Source of the DNA: an uncultured Anderseniella sp.
GTDB taxonomy: Bacteria > Pseudomonadota > Alphaproteobacteria > Rhizobiales > Aestuariivirgaceae
NCBI GenBank assembly: GCA_947488295.1
Contig: CANKYU010000005.1
Span: 186,001-250,000 of the forward strand
DNA: 64,000 nucleotides
Direction: 5' to 3'
The position numbers were made by a program, and so were the translations under genes. Each line of letters begins with the position of its first letter. Positions within the stretch are counted from its first letter, which is position 1. The notes beneath the pieces are model-generated. The model did no database searches, was not told the origin of the DNA, and was given only the letters and a program-made list of their open reading frames with translations. This document shows positions 51,507 to 60,457 of the stretch, in pieces.

Positions 51507-53153
51507 ATGGCATACTATGATTTAGGTTCCTATTCCCGACCGGTTAGCAACTCATCCCAGGAGGCTCAGCTATGGTTCGATCGCGGATTGGCCTGGACAT
51601 ACGCCTATAATCATGAAGAAGCCATAGAGTGTTTTCGCAAAGCGCTGAATGCTGATCCCGGGTGCGCAATGGCTCATTGGGGCATCGCATATTGCATTGG
51701 CCCCAATTACAACAAGCCATGGGAAACATTTGAAGACGACGAAAAACCTGACTGTATCAGTCTGGCCCGATCTTCGATTGATGCCGCCACGGCATTGCAG
51801 GACAGGGTCACACCGGTAGAAAAAGCGCTGATTGAAACCCTGAGTACGCGCTATCCCGATACATCGGAAATTGAAGACTTCAGCCCCTGGAATGACGCCT
51901 ACGCCGATGCAATGCGTAAAGTCTATTCTGAGTATGGTGACGATCTGGATGTTTGCGCCCTGTTCGCCGAAGCGATCATGAACCGAACACCCTGGCAGCT
52001 TTGGGATTTGCCGAGCGGGGAACCAGCTGAAGGGGCGGGCACTCTTGAGGCAATAGATGTGCTGGATAAGGCGTTTGAGCGTCTGTCGGGCGCCTGGCAG
52101 CATGCGGGACTTCTGCACATGTACATACATCTGATGGAGATGTCGCCTCATCCTGAGAAGGCGCTGCGCCATGGGGACAGGCTCAGTACACTTGTGCCTG
52201 ATGCTGGCCACCTGCTTCACATGCCAACCCATATCGACGTGTTGTGTGGTGACTATATGAATGTGGTCTTGCGCAACGAAGTCGCAATCATCGCAGATCG
52301 GAAGTTCCTGCAACGCGAAGGTGCAAACAATTTCTACTCGGTCTACCGCTGTCACAATTATCACTTCAGGATTTACGGTGCGATGTTTCTGGCCCAACCG
52401 ACAGCGGCGATGGAAGCTGCTGAAGAGCTAATAGCCACGTTGCCATCAGATACACTGCGTCCAATGGCAGACTGGTTCGAGGGATTTATCCCGATGAAGC
52501 AGCACGTTCTGATCCGGTTTGGGCGTTGGCAGGACATACTTGCGCAAGAATTGCCTGAAGACCCGGAACTGTATTGTGTGACTCTGGCCATGATGCGATA
52601 TGCACGCACAATCGCCATGGCAAATTTGCATAAGATTGCGGACGCGCAAGCGGAGTGCGTGAAATTCTACGATGCGTTGGAGCGCGTCCCGGAAAGCCGG
52701 ATGCTGTTCAACAACACATGCAGAGACATACTCAAGATTGCCGAGCAGATGATGTTGGGAGAACTGGCCTATCACAAGGGCGACCACGATGTTGCGTTTG
52801 ATCACCTTCGTCAATCTGTGAAGATTGATGACAGTTTGCCCTATGACGAACCGTGGGGCTGGATGCAGCCAACACGCCATGCATTGGGCGCCCTTCTCTT
52901 GGAACAGGGCAGGATTGATGAAGCAGAGGCGGTCTATCGGGCTGACTTGGGCCTTGACGCGACCTTAAGCCGAGCGTGCCAACATCCAGGAAACGTCTGG
53001 AGCCTTCATGGTCTGCATGAATGTCTCAATCAACGCGGAGAAACCATCGAGGCAGCGCATATCCGGCTCCAACTCGAAAAGGCAGTGGCGCGAGCTGAAG
53101 TGCCCATCAGAGCATCATGTTACTGTCGCCAGCAGCAGGTGGCAGCGCAGTAA
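51507..53153 (+). CDS. Tetratricopeptide repeat protein
   Basis: 548 aa, strong RBS (AGGAGG, 8 nt). No signal peptide. A TPR begins at about residue 20 (AQLWFDRGLAWTYAYNHEEAIECFRKALNADPGCAMAHWGIAYCIGPNYNKPW), and further repeat-like helices extend to the C-terminus (LGALLLEQGRIDEAEAVYRADLG near 470-490). The central part has clusters of His/Met (LLHMYIHLMEMSPHPEKAL, GHLLHMPTHIDVLCGDY) that could bind a metal. The family is widespread but uncharacterised; a scaffold role is the default expectation. It is a single-gene unit. Confidence 0.8.
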   Translation: MAYYDLGSYSRPVSNSSQEAQLWFDRGLAWTYAYNHEEAIECFRKALNADPGCAMAHWGIAYCIGPNYNKPWETFEDDEKPDCISLARSSIDAATALQDRVTPVEKALIETLSTRYPDTSEIEDFSPWNDAYADAMRKVYSEYGDDLDVCALFAEAIMNRTPWQLWDLPSGEPAEGAGTLEAIDVLDKAFERLSGAWQHAGLLHMYIHLMEMSPHPEKALRHGDRLSTLVPDAGHLLHMPTHIDVLCGDYMNVVLRNEVAIIADRKFLQREGANNFYSVYRCHNYHFRIYGAMFLAQPTAAMEAAEELIATLPSDTLRPMADWFEGFIPMKQHVLIRFGRWQDILAQELPEDPELYCVTLAMMRYARTIAMANLHKIADAQAECVKFYDALERVPESRMLFNNTCRDILKIAEQMMLGELAYHKGDHDVAFDHLRQSVKIDDSLPYDEPWGWMQPTRHALGALLLEQGRIDEAEAVYRADLGLDATLSRACQHPGNVWSLHGLHECLNQRGETIEAAHIRLQLEKAVARAEVPIRASCYCRQQQVAAQ

Positions 53154-53263
53154 GCTCAGCGAACAATCACAAAAGGCCCTAACTGTGCTTTTTACGAACT
53201 CATTGATTCAGAAATCGCCAGACAGAATTGCGCGGGAAGAACGGCAGAAACTCATCGGATGTT

Positions 53264-54487
53264 CTAGGGGCGCATCGCCCGCGGCAGTGACCCGGTCGGG
53301 TTCATGCCTTCCAGCATCGCCCGGCGTTTCAGCGGCGATATGTGCTGCAGGGCTGTCATGCCGACGGCGCGGCCGAGGTGGAGAGGGAAGAATTCCGATA
53401 TCAGTGAGCGGTTCATGGTGTCGATGGCGGCCTGGCGAGGCATCACGTCGGCGCGTCTGGCGGTGTCGTAGGCCGCGCACAGCTTATCGCTGCCGGGGTC
53501 TTCATCCAGGCGAAGGGCATCAGAGATTGCTTCTGCTGCGAAGGCAGCATCACGCAAGCTCATATTGAGACCCTGAGCGCCGATTGGCGGCACGACGTGG
53601 GCGGCTTCACCGACCAGCAGCACACGATTGGCGGCAAATTTACGGGCTGCCATGCCGGACATCGGGATGGTTGCCGGTGTTGTTGCGTCCTCCACCAGGC
53701 CCAGGTCGCCGTGCATTTCCAGTTGCAGGCGGGCGGCGAGCTGATCCGCAGGAAGCGCGCATATGGGGTCGATCTCCTGCGGCCGGACCATCCAGACCAG
53801 GCTTGAACGCTTGCCGGGCAGGGGCACTGTTGTGAACGGGCCGGAGGTCTTGTGATATTCGACAGACATGCCGTGATGGGGCGAAGAGTGTGAGAAGCTG
53901 AGTGCAAGCGCGGTCTGGTCATATTGCCATTCATTGACCGATATGCCGGCGTCGCGGCGCAGGACGGACTGACGCCCGTCTGCTGCAACGACAACGGTGG
54001 CGACCAGTTTTGCTGTTGTGTCCAGTGATAACTCCACCTTGTCTGTGCGAACGCTACAGCCGGACACTGACGCGTCGATGAGGGTGACGCTCGCGTCCCA
54101 GGCTGCCAGTGCCAGCTCGTGCACCAGCAGTTCAAGCGGTATGTTCCAGCCAAACGGACCGTCTGCCAGTTCGCTGGATGAAAAAGTGACCGGGGGCGCG
54201 GTGAACGTGGCAAGGGTGTCATCCACGATTTTCAACAGATCAAGAGGCGCGCTGCCGGACTGTAAATTTCCTGGCCAGACGCCAATTGCCTCCAGAAGCC
54301 GGATGGATGGTTGCATCAGGGCCACCGTGCGCCGTACGGGTTCGTCGGCGCGCGGCGATGTCAGCTTGTCAATGCCGGGGGCGATGCAGGCGGTCCTGCA
54401 TCCAGCCTGTGCCAGCAGACACGCGGATGCCAGGCCGGCAGGTCCGGCACCGGCAACAACCACGTCAAAGTCAGCTTCGTTGAGCAT
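53264..54487 (-). CDS. UbiH/UbiF-type FAD-dependent monooxygenase
   Basis: 407 aa. FAD motifs of the class A flavin hydroxylases: VVAGAGPAGLASACLLAQAG (about 10-29), the DG motif VVVAADGRQSVLRRDAG, and the GD-type motif LLVGEAAHVVPPIGAQGLNMSLRDA, with Glu in place of the usual Asp as in several alphaproteobacterial ubiquinone hydroxylases. It most likely hydroxylates a ring carbon of a ubiquinone precursor. It diverges from the enoyl-CoA hydratase gene; 101 bp between starts. Confidence 0.85.
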   Translation of the reverse strand: MLNEADFDVVVAGAGPAGLASACLLAQAGCRTACIAPGIDKLTSPRADEPVRRTVALMQPSIRLLEAIGVWPGNLQSGSAPLDLLKIVDDTLATFTAPPVTFSSSELADGPFGWNIPLELLVHELALAAWDASVTLIDASVSGCSVRTDKVELSLDTTAKLVATVVVAADGRQSVLRRDAGISVNEWQYDQTALALSFSHSSPHHGMSVEYHKTSGPFTTVPLPGKRSSLVWMVRPQEIDPICALPADQLAARLQLEMHGDLGLVEDATTPATIPMSGMAARKFAANRVLLVGEAAHVVPPIGAQGLNMSLRDAAFAAEAISDALRLDEDPGSDKLCAAYDTARRADVMPRQAAIDTMNRSLISEFFPLHLGRAVGMTALQHISPLKRRAMLEGMNPTGSLPRAMRP

Positions 54488-54588
54488 GTGTATGCACCTT
54501 GCCGATTGCGCGCGGCCTCAAAGGTGAGGCACACTTCCAGTCACTCAAATTATTCCGGCGGCACCGGTAAATCATCAGGACCTGGTAA

Positions 54589-55368
54589 ATGGCATACTCC
54601 GACATCACATTTGATCTCAACGACAATCTGGCGGTTGTGACGCTTAACCGCCCCGACAAGCTGAACGCCACCACCCGCAACATGCATGCGGAACTGCGCA
54701 GTGCCTTTGATGAAATCGAAAAGTCTGGTGCGCGCGCCGTGCTGCTCAGCGGCGCGGGCAGGGCGTTTTGTGCCGGCCAGGACCTGGCGGACCTGCGCAT
54801 GGACGGGCCAGGCGAAATTCTCGAATTACTGGAGCAGGACTTCAATCCGCTTGTGGCGCGCATCCGCAACCTGCCGATGCCGGTTGTGTGTGCAGTCAAC
54901 GGTGTTGCGGCGGGTGCGGGGGCCAATCTGGCGTTGGCCTGCGACATCATTCTGGCGGCCCGGTCGGCGTCCTTCCTGCAGGCGTTTGCCCGCATCGGAC
55001 TGATCCCGGACGCAGGCGGCACCTGGACGCTGCCGCGGCAGGTCGGCGAAGCCCGCGCCAAGGGAATGGCCATGCTGGCAGAACCGGTGCCAGCGGAAAA
55101 AGCGCTGGAGTGGGGGCTGATCTGGCAGCTGTGCGATGACGATGACCTGATGGATGACGCCATGCGGGTTGCAAGCCGGCTGTCCAGGCAGCCGACAAAA
55201 GCGTTTGCCCTGATAAAACAAGCCATTAATGCATCATCTTCACACGGATTTGATGCCCACCTGGCGGTTGAAGCGAAACTGCAGGCAGAAGCGGCCGCCA
55301 GCCATGACTATGATGAAGGTGTCACTGCGTTTCTGGAAAAACGCAAACCGGTGTTCAAGGGCGAATAG
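54589..55368 (+). CDS. Enoyl-CoA hydratase/isomerase family protein (PaaG-like)
   Basis: 259 aa, crotonase fold. VTLNRPDKLNATT near the N-terminus, the oxyanion hole SGAGRAFCAGQDLADLR (about 54-70) and NGVAAGAGANLALACDIILAARSASF, then GLIPDAGGTWTLPRQVG. The pattern with the Asp in LIPDAGGTW rather than the two glutamates of classical hydratase fits PaaG-type isomerases, 2-(1,2-epoxy-1,2-dihydrophenyl)acetyl-CoA isomerase or a delta3-delta2 isomerase. No paa cluster is near. Convergent with the DUF1326 gene. Confidence 0.88.
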   Translation: MAYSDITFDLNDNLAVVTLNRPDKLNATTRNMHAELRSAFDEIEKSGARAVLLSGAGRAFCAGQDLADLRMDGPGEILELLEQDFNPLVARIRNLPMPVVCAVNGVAAGAGANLALACDIILAARSASFLQAFARIGLIPDAGGTWTLPRQVGEARAKGMAMLAEPVPAEKALEWGLIWQLCDDDDLMDDAMRVASRLSRQPTKAFALIKQAINASSSHGFDAHLAVEAKLQAEAAASHDYDEGVTAFLEKRKPVFKGE

Positions 55369-55383
55369 CAGCGGGGAGCCGGG

Positions 55384-56001
55384 TTACGGGCCCGACCATT
55401 CGATGTTGCAAAGTTCGGCGGACTTGTCGTCAAAGGTCCAGACGCGGCCGAAATCGCGCACCTTGGCCTTTACGCCCTGTGCCACGATCACTTCCGGACC
55501 CATCCAGTAAGAGGTGTTCTGGACAGTCACCGGTTCACCGGGGCGTGCGCCATCGATCTGCTTTATGGTGGCCATCACTTTGCGTCCTGCCGTAACCGAG
55601 CGTTCGATGCCGTTTGTTTCATAGGTAACGGGCATGCGCTGGGTGCCGAGGAAATTGGCGACCAGCAGCTTGAACAGGCCGGTTGTGCCTTTGGCTGAAC
55701 CGGACAGGATCATTTCAAGGGCATGGGTCTGCTCGTCGCTGGCCTTGTCGTCAATGTACAGGCCAACCGACCATCCGCCTTCTCCCATGCGGCCCGGAAT
55801 GTCCAGCAGGGCCGCCACATTGACGCCCTTGAGGCTGGTTGATCCCCAGTGACCATCATCAATGCGCACCGCCATCCAGGCCTGGCAATATCCGTGTGTG
55901 GGCTTGGCAGCGCCAAGTGACACGACACACGGGCAGAACAGGTCGCAATTGCAGTTCAGGGCAAGTTCACCCTTGATTTTCCAGTCTTCGATTTCGGCCA
56001 T
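55384..56001 (-). CDS. DUF1326 domain-containing protein
   Basis: 205 aa from the ATG at 56001; the frame is open further upstream but that part overlaps the DUF2182 gene and is not family-like. The DUF1326 pattern is clear: LALNCNCDLFCPCVVSLG with CNC and CPC cysteines, HGYCQAWMAVRIDDG, and GEGGWSVGLYIDDKASDEQ. The cysteine cluster suggests metal binding; no signal peptide. Paired with DUF2182 (8 bp gap), as seen in many genomes. Function unknown. Confidence 0.87.
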   Translation of the reverse strand: MAEIEDWKIKGELALNCNCDLFCPCVVSLGAAKPTHGYCQAWMAVRIDDGHWGSTSLKGVNVAALLDIPGRMGEGGWSVGLYIDDKASDEQTHALEMILSGSAKGTTGLFKLLVANFLGTQRMPVTYETNGIERSVTAGRKVMATIKQIDGARPGEPVTVQNTSYWMGPEVIVAQGVKAKVRDFGRVWTFDDKSAELCNIEWSGP

Positions 56002-56009
56002 AATTGTCG

Positions 56010-56768
56010 TCAACTCCAAAGTGTTCCAGCCAGAACGTACAAGCCTGCAGCGATCAGCACAATGCCGATGACACGTCCCCAGGTTTCTGCGCGCGGTATG
56101 GTCTTTTCGGCAACAAAATACAACGCCAGCACAGCCATCCACCAGACCGTCATGGCGCCGAACACAAACATCAGTCCCATGATCATGCCGCAACAGCCGA
56201 CGCAGAAAGCGCCATGGTGCAGGCCCAGCGGAAATGCGCCTTTGAGGCCACCCTTCCAGTGTGCCAGCAGAAACGTCATCGGGCTGCGGCAATGCTGCAG
56301 GCAGGTGTCCTTTATGGGCGTGAGCTGCCAGGCCCCGGCTGCAATCAGCAATATGGCGGAGGCCACAGGCAATGCCTGGGTGCCGCCCATCTCAAACCAG
56401 GGTGTCTGCGCCAGTGCTGTCTGCAGAAATGCAGCGGCAACAGAAAACACCGCCCATAGCGAAAAATACCCGGCAGTAAAAACGACTACCCGCACAAAAA
56501 GTGAGGGACCGTGTACTTCATTTTTCGAGATCAGGGCATAGGTCGCGACCATCGGCACCATGGCCGGCAGCATCATGGCCAGCATCATGAACAGCCACAT
56601 GACGGACGTGCCGGTCAGGCTTTTGGCGCTCCAGGTCACCATCATGGCCATGTCGGCCATGGCCGATGCATCTCCCATATGCGCCCACATCATCCACCAC
56701 ATGGCACCCGCCAGGCTGAGCATGATGGCACTTACCAGGAAGCCGGGGTGTTCAATTATACGTATCAT
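56010..56768 (-). CDS. DUF2182 domain-containing integral membrane protein
   Basis: 252 aa, about seven membrane helices. It is exceptionally Met/Trp rich at the N-terminus (MWWMMWAHMGD, MADMAMMVTW, LFMMLAMMLPAMVPM), and has cysteines in DTCLQHCRSP and HHGAFCVGCCGMIMGL in the middle. The Met-rich and Cys-rich segments resemble copper-handling membrane proteins, and the DUF2182 family is often called a predicted metal-binding membrane protein. It is transcribed just ahead of DUF1326 and probably functions with it. Confidence 0.88.
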   Translation of the reverse strand: MIRIIEHPGFLVSAIMLSLAGAMWWMMWAHMGDASAMADMAMMVTWSAKSLTGTSVMWLFMMLAMMLPAMVPMVATYALISKNEVHGPSLFVRVVVFTAGYFSLWAVFSVAAAFLQTALAQTPWFEMGGTQALPVASAILLIAAGAWQLTPIKDTCLQHCRSPMTFLLAHWKGGLKGAFPLGLHHGAFCVGCCGMIMGLMFVFGAMTVWWMAVLALYFVAEKTIPRAETWGRVIGIVLIAAGLYVLAGTLWS

Positions 56769-56780
56769 GTCACGTCAAAC

Positions 56781-57401
56781 TCAGGCAGGTGGCTGGGTTG
56801 CCGCCATTGAAGGCCTTTTGGCAAACTCGTCGTAAAACGCTGCCAGTTGCGGACGATTGTCGCGCCAGCCAAGATCACCGTAGCGGAAATCGAAATAGGC
56901 CAGGACAATGGCGACGGCCAGTGTACCCGCATTTACGGCACCCAGTTCACCTGCCCAATTTGCCTCGAGGTCGTCCATGCCCGCTTCCATGCGGGTGTGC
57001 TGGCGCGCCACCCAGTCGGGCCAGCGTTTTCCCTCGGGCCGCACTGCCGTTTCATAACGCCGGGAGACACCGGCATCCATCAGGCCGACGGCCAGGGACT
57101 GCAATGTGAGGATGTGAAACCTGGATACGGGTTCATCCGGCAATAATTCCTTGTCGCCTGCGTGATGGCACAGATACTCGCAAATAACCCGGCTGTCATA
57201 CAATGCGGTGCCGTGATCGGTCACCAGCGACGGTATCTTACCCAAAGGGTTGTCAGCTGCGACAGCATCATTGACCCGATCCGGCAGGAAAACGCCGGTG
57301 TCAATGAGTTCGATCTGGTCGACAATGCCCAGTTCGTGCGCGGTGACCATGACCATGCGGACAAAAGGTGAAGCCGGATTGTGATGAAGTTTCAAGGCCA
57401 A
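56781..57401 (-). CDS. Glutathione S-transferase family protein
   Basis: 206 aa. N-terminal thioredoxin-like domain LHHNPASPFVRMVMVTAHELGI with a candidate Ser (SPF) contacting glutathione, cis-Pro in GKIPSLVTDHG, and acidic YDSRVICEYL binding the gamma-glutamyl group. The C-terminal helical domain is of the common cytosolic type. The reaction is not predictable from sequence. It follows 12 bp upstream of DUF2182 on the same strand, so it may be cotranscribed with it. Confidence 0.88.
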   Translation of the reverse strand: MALKLHHNPASPFVRMVMVTAHELGIVDQIELIDTGVFLPDRVNDAVAADNPLGKIPSLVTDHGTALYDSRVICEYLCHHAGDKELLPDEPVSRFHILTLQSLAVGLMDAGVSRRYETAVRPEGKRWPDWVARQHTRMEAGMDDLEANWAGELGAVNAGTLAVAIVLAYFDFRYGDLGWRDNRPQLAAFYDEFAKRPSMAATQPPA

Positions 57402-57465
57402 CGCCTCCTGGGTGAATGTGATTGTGCTGTAGTGAACCTAGCGGCAGCAGACCGGTCCGCCAACT

Positions 57466-57495
57466 GAAAAAGGCCAGACCTTACGGTCCGGCCTT
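57466..57495 (-). terminator. Intrinsic terminator after the peroxiredoxin gene
   Basis: On the minus strand a GC-rich stem of about 11 bp (57485-57495 with 57470-57480, one G:T pair), 4-nt loop and a T-run (A's at 57467-57471 on the plus strand). It lies 28 bp after the peroxiredoxin stop. Confidence 0.8.
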
Positions 57496-57522
57496 CCTGC
57501 GTTTCGGGAATTCCCGCGCAGG

Positions 57523-58185
57523 TCAGTCTTCGGGCTGGCTGACCAGCCGGATGTAGGGCTTGGGAGACTTCCAGCCTTGCGGGAATTTCTCCTTGGCTTC
57601 TTCATCCGAGACCGCCGGTACGATTATGACATCATCACCGTTCTGCCAGTTGACCGGTGTCGCCACCTTGTGTTTGGCAGTCAGCTGGATGGAGTCCAGC
57701 ACCCGGAGGATCTCATCGAAATTGCGGCCGGTGCTCATGGGATAGGCAAGGGTCAGCTTGACCTCGCGGTCTGGCCCGATGACAAACACGGTGCGGACGG
57801 TCTTGTTGTCTGCTGCGGTGCGTTCGGCCGCCTTGCCGGTCGCATTTGGATGGATCATGCCGAACAGCTTGGCCACCGTCATTTCGGTGTCCCCGATCAT
57901 CGGGTAGTGGACGGCATTGCCGGTTGCATCGACAATGTCCTTCTTCCAGCGCTGATGATCGTCGACACTGTCTACCGACAGCCCGATGATCTTGGTGTTG
58001 CGGGCAGCAAACTGGTCCGCGATGCCTGCCATTGCCCCAAGTTCGGTGGTGCATACCGGCGTGAAATCCTTCGGATGCGAAAATATCACCACCCAGGAGT
58101 CTCCGGCCCAGTCATAGAAATTGATATTGCCTTCTGTCGTTTCAGCATCGAAGTTCGGGGCGGTATCGCCGATTTGCAAAGCCAT
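57523..58185 (-). CDS. 1-Cys peroxiredoxin (Prx6-type)
   Basis: 220 aa from the second of two adjacent ATGs (58185), which sits 5 nt after AGGAGG. The peroxidatic cysteine is C45 in DFTPVCTTELG, the only cysteine in the chain, with conserved His/Pro in FSHPKDFTP. The extended C-terminal domain (about 165-220) is the mark of the Prx6/Ahp1-Cys group (YIRLVSQPED end). It reduces peroxides. It is the only gene of its transcription unit and ends before a clear terminator. Confidence 0.93.
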   Translation of the reverse strand: MALQIGDTAPNFDAETTEGNINFYDWAGDSWVVIFSHPKDFTPVCTTELGAMAGIADQFAARNTKIIGLSVDSVDDHQRWKKDIVDATGNAVHYPMIGDTEMTVAKLFGMIHPNATGKAAERTAADNKTVRTVFVIGPDREVKLTLAYPMSTGRNFDEILRVLDSIQLTAKHKVATPVNWQNGDDVIIVPAVSDEEAKEKFPQGWKSPKPYIRLVSQPED

Positions 58186-58332
58186 CATAACCTCCTGTCA
58201 AAAATCTGTTCCTGTACGAACGGGTTCCCACGGTACTTTCGGGTCAATGTTTTTGGTAGACGATCAGTGTGAAAGTAGGTCACAAATAGGTGATCGCGTG
58301 AGGAGCGGCAAGTCTACAGCAAGGAGAACGTT

Positions 58333-58776
58333 ATGGGAATTTTCGATTTCATCAAGAGCGCAGGAAAAGCAATCGGCATCGGCGGCGATGACGAGGCGCC
58401 AACTGCGGATGCGCTTAAGAAAGAGCTGGATTCACATAAGCTCGGCACCGAAAATGTGAAGGTTGAAGTACAGGGCGACAAGGCCATCGTCACCGGGGAT
58501 GTGGCAGATCAGTCAATTCTCGAAAAGGCGATCATCGCGGTCGGCAATACGCTCGGGGTTTCCAAGGTCGAAAGCAATCTGACCGCGCCTTCGCAGAAGG
58601 ATCCGGTTTTCTATACGGTGGAAAAGGGTGACAATCTCTGGAAGATTTCCGAGGCGCACTATGGCAAGGGCAAAGGCGCCAAATACAATGTGATCTTTGA
58701 AGCCAACAAACCCATGCTGAGCCATCCCGACAAGATTTATCCCGGCCAGGTGCTGCGTATTCCTGAACTGGACTAG
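58333..58776 (+). CDS. lysM: BON and LysM domain protein (YgaU/LysM-type)
   Basis: 147 aa, RBS AAGGAG six nt upstream. An N-terminal MGIFDFIKSAGK is followed by a BON domain (about 25-90; VKVEVQGDKAIVTGDVADQS) and a C-terminal LysM (about 95-146; YTVEKGDNLWKISEAHYGKG ... IYPGQVLRIPEL). This is the architecture of E. coli YgaU (Kbp), a cytosolic potassium-binding protein. There is no signal peptide, which fits that comparison. Divergent from the peroxiredoxin gene. Confidence 0.9.
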   Translation: MGIFDFIKSAGKAIGIGGDDEAPTADALKKELDSHKLGTENVKVEVQGDKAIVTGDVADQSILEKAIIAVGNTLGVSKVESNLTAPSQKDPVFYTVEKGDNLWKISEAHYGKGKGAKYNVIFEANKPMLSHPDKIYPGQVLRIPELD

Positions 58777-58788
58777 CTGTAATTCAAC

Positions 58789-58827
58789 ATGGCCGCAGAG
58801 TGTTTCTGCGGCCATTTTCTCATCTTT
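58789..58827 (+). terminator. Bidirectional terminator between the BON-LysM and YccF genes
   Basis: A perfect 11-bp stem (58789-58799 with 58805-58815) with a 5-nt loop, then TTTCTCATCTTTC. It lies between two convergent genes (ending at 58776 and 58841). Confidence 0.8.
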
Positions 58828-58840
58828 CTGCCTGCCGGTA

Positions 58841-59296
58841 TCAGCTGCGCATCTGTTCGACGCGGCTGCGGGCCGTGTTGCGCAAAGCCTCGTCAACAAC
58901 TTCCAGATCCTGCACGGTCTTGCCCACAGGGAACAGGGAAGCGCCGGCCAGTTTTACGTGCGCCCAGGCAAATGGAATGCGGATAATCGTGATGGCATTC
59001 GCAACCGCAAATGTCAGGTGCATGATTGCCAGCCACCATCCGGCCAGTATGAACCACAACACATTGCCGAACAGGCCCAGCGCACCGGTTCCGATGTCTT
59101 CACGGCCATAGAGTTCGTCACGCGCAATCACATCGCGTCCAAACGGCCATAATGTATAGTTGGCCAGCATGAAGCATGACCGTGCCCATGGCAGGCCGAC
59201 AATGGTAATCGCCGCCAGGATTCCAACCAGGAACCAGGCGATCGCGGACCAGATGCCGCCAAACAACAGCCAGAGAATGTTAAGTATCAGTCGCAT
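58841..59296 (-). CDS. YccF domain-containing inner-membrane protein
   Basis: 151 aa. Two tandem YccF modules: LRLILNILWLLFGGIWSAIAWFLVG and GNVLWFILAGWWLAIMHLTF, each followed by an ITIVGLPWARSCFMLA / ITIIRIPFAWAHVKLA type segment and the charged FGRDVIARDELYG and FPVGKTVQDLE ends. About four membrane helices. Function of the family unknown. Divergent from the nitronate monooxygenase gene. Confidence 0.9.
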   Translation of the reverse strand: MRLILNILWLLFGGIWSAIAWFLVGILAAITIVGLPWARSCFMLANYTLWPFGRDVIARDELYGREDIGTGALGLFGNVLWFILAGWWLAIMHLTFAVANAITIIRIPFAWAHVKLAGASLFPVGKTVQDLEVVDEALRNTARSRVEQMRS

Positions 59297-59377
59297 AACC
59301 AGGTACCCCCGTAGATTTTCAACTGAGTCTTAGATAGGTGTGCTAGGGCACAATTTCCAGAACCTTGGAGAGATTCG

Positions 59378-60445
59378 ATGTGGCGGGACAAACGGCTTTG
59401 TGACTTGTTGGGGATCGAGCATCCCATCATTCAGGCACCTATGGCCGGGGCTACAACGCCGGAAATGGCAGCAGCGGCGGCCAATGCCGGGGCGCTGGGA
59501 TCGCTTGGTTGCGCCATGTTTGGGCCCGAGCGGATCAGACAGGAAGCAAAACAGACCAAGACGCTTACCAACCGGTCCATCAATCTGAATTTTTTCGTGC
59601 ATGCATCGCCTGAGATGGATGAAGACAAGGCGAGTGTTGCACGTGTGAGTCTGGCGCCGTGGTATGACAAGATGGCGGCCGGAGATGTACCCGACGCGAT
59701 AGAAGGTCATTTTCCTTTCAATGATGCGATATGTGATGCTGTGCTTGAGGTATCACCCAAGGTGATCAGCTTTCACTTTGGTCTGCCCGATCCAGCTCTT
59801 GTTGAACGGGTCAGGCAGGCAGGTATTGTTGTTCTGTCATCTGCCACGTCTGTTGCTGAAGCGATTTGGCTCGCAGACCGTGGTGTCGATGCCGTCATTG
59901 CACAGGGTTATGAAGCGGGTGGTCATTCCGGTTGGTTCCTGCCGCGCGGCGCATCGAATGTGGCCGGCACAATGGCGCTGGTGCCACGGATGGCGGATGC
60001 GGTTGATGTGCCGGTGATTGCCGCGGGTGGCATTGCCGACGGACGCGGCATTGCGGCGGCGCTGATGCTGGGCGCGGCCGGGGTGCAGATCGGAACTGCC
60101 TTCCTGACAACGCCAGAGAGTATGGTCGCACCTGTACACAAGGCACAATTGCTGGGTGCGTCGGGAGACGACACCATGCTGTCGAAGGCGTTTTCCGGAC
60201 GCAGTGCCCGCACGGTCGTCAATGACTATGCCAGCGCAATGGACGAGGTGCGCGACTGGCCGGACTTTCCGCTTGTGAATGCCATGACCGGCCCTTTGCG
60301 CAAAACGTCAGCTGAGAATGGCAAACCTGATGCTGTGGCCCTGTGGTCCGGACAGGCCGTCGGCCTGAACCGCGAAGCAACGACGGCAGAGACAGTGGGC
60401 CGCCTGGTAGAGGAAACCGCCGCCTGCCTGAAGGGATTTACCTGA
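59378..60445 (+). CDS. Nitronate monooxygenase family protein
   Basis: 355 aa, RBS GGAGA. FMN-binding TIM barrel of the 2-nitropropane dioxygenase family: HPIIQAPMAGATTPEMAAAAANAGALGSLG at the N-terminus, the phosphate site VIAQGYEAGGHSG (about 173-185; H183 is the likely catalytic His) and VIAAGGIADGRGIAAALMLGAAGVQIGTAFL. It oxidises nitronates to carbonyl compounds. It stands as a single plus-strand gene, convergent with pncC. Confidence 0.9.
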   Translation: MWRDKRLCDLLGIEHPIIQAPMAGATTPEMAAAAANAGALGSLGCAMFGPERIRQEAKQTKTLTNRSINLNFFVHASPEMDEDKASVARVSLAPWYDKMAAGDVPDAIEGHFPFNDAICDAVLEVSPKVISFHFGLPDPALVERVRQAGIVVLSSATSVAEAIWLADRGVDAVIAQGYEAGGHSGWFLPRGASNVAGTMALVPRMADAVDVPVIAAGGIADGRGIAAALMLGAAGVQIGTAFLTTPESMVAPVHKAQLLGASGDDTMLSKAFSGRSARTVVNDYASAMDEVRDWPDFPLVNAMTGPLRKTSAENGKPDAVALWSGQAVGLNREATTAETVGRLVEETAACLKGFT

Positions 60446-60457
60446 TCAACGGCCTGG

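Noticed and set aside
56002..56292. N-terminal extension of the DUF1326 frame into DUF2182
   Set aside because: The extension is in another frame of the DUF2182 gene and is His/Arg/Cys-rich noise; the DUF1326 domain begins at the ATG at 56001.
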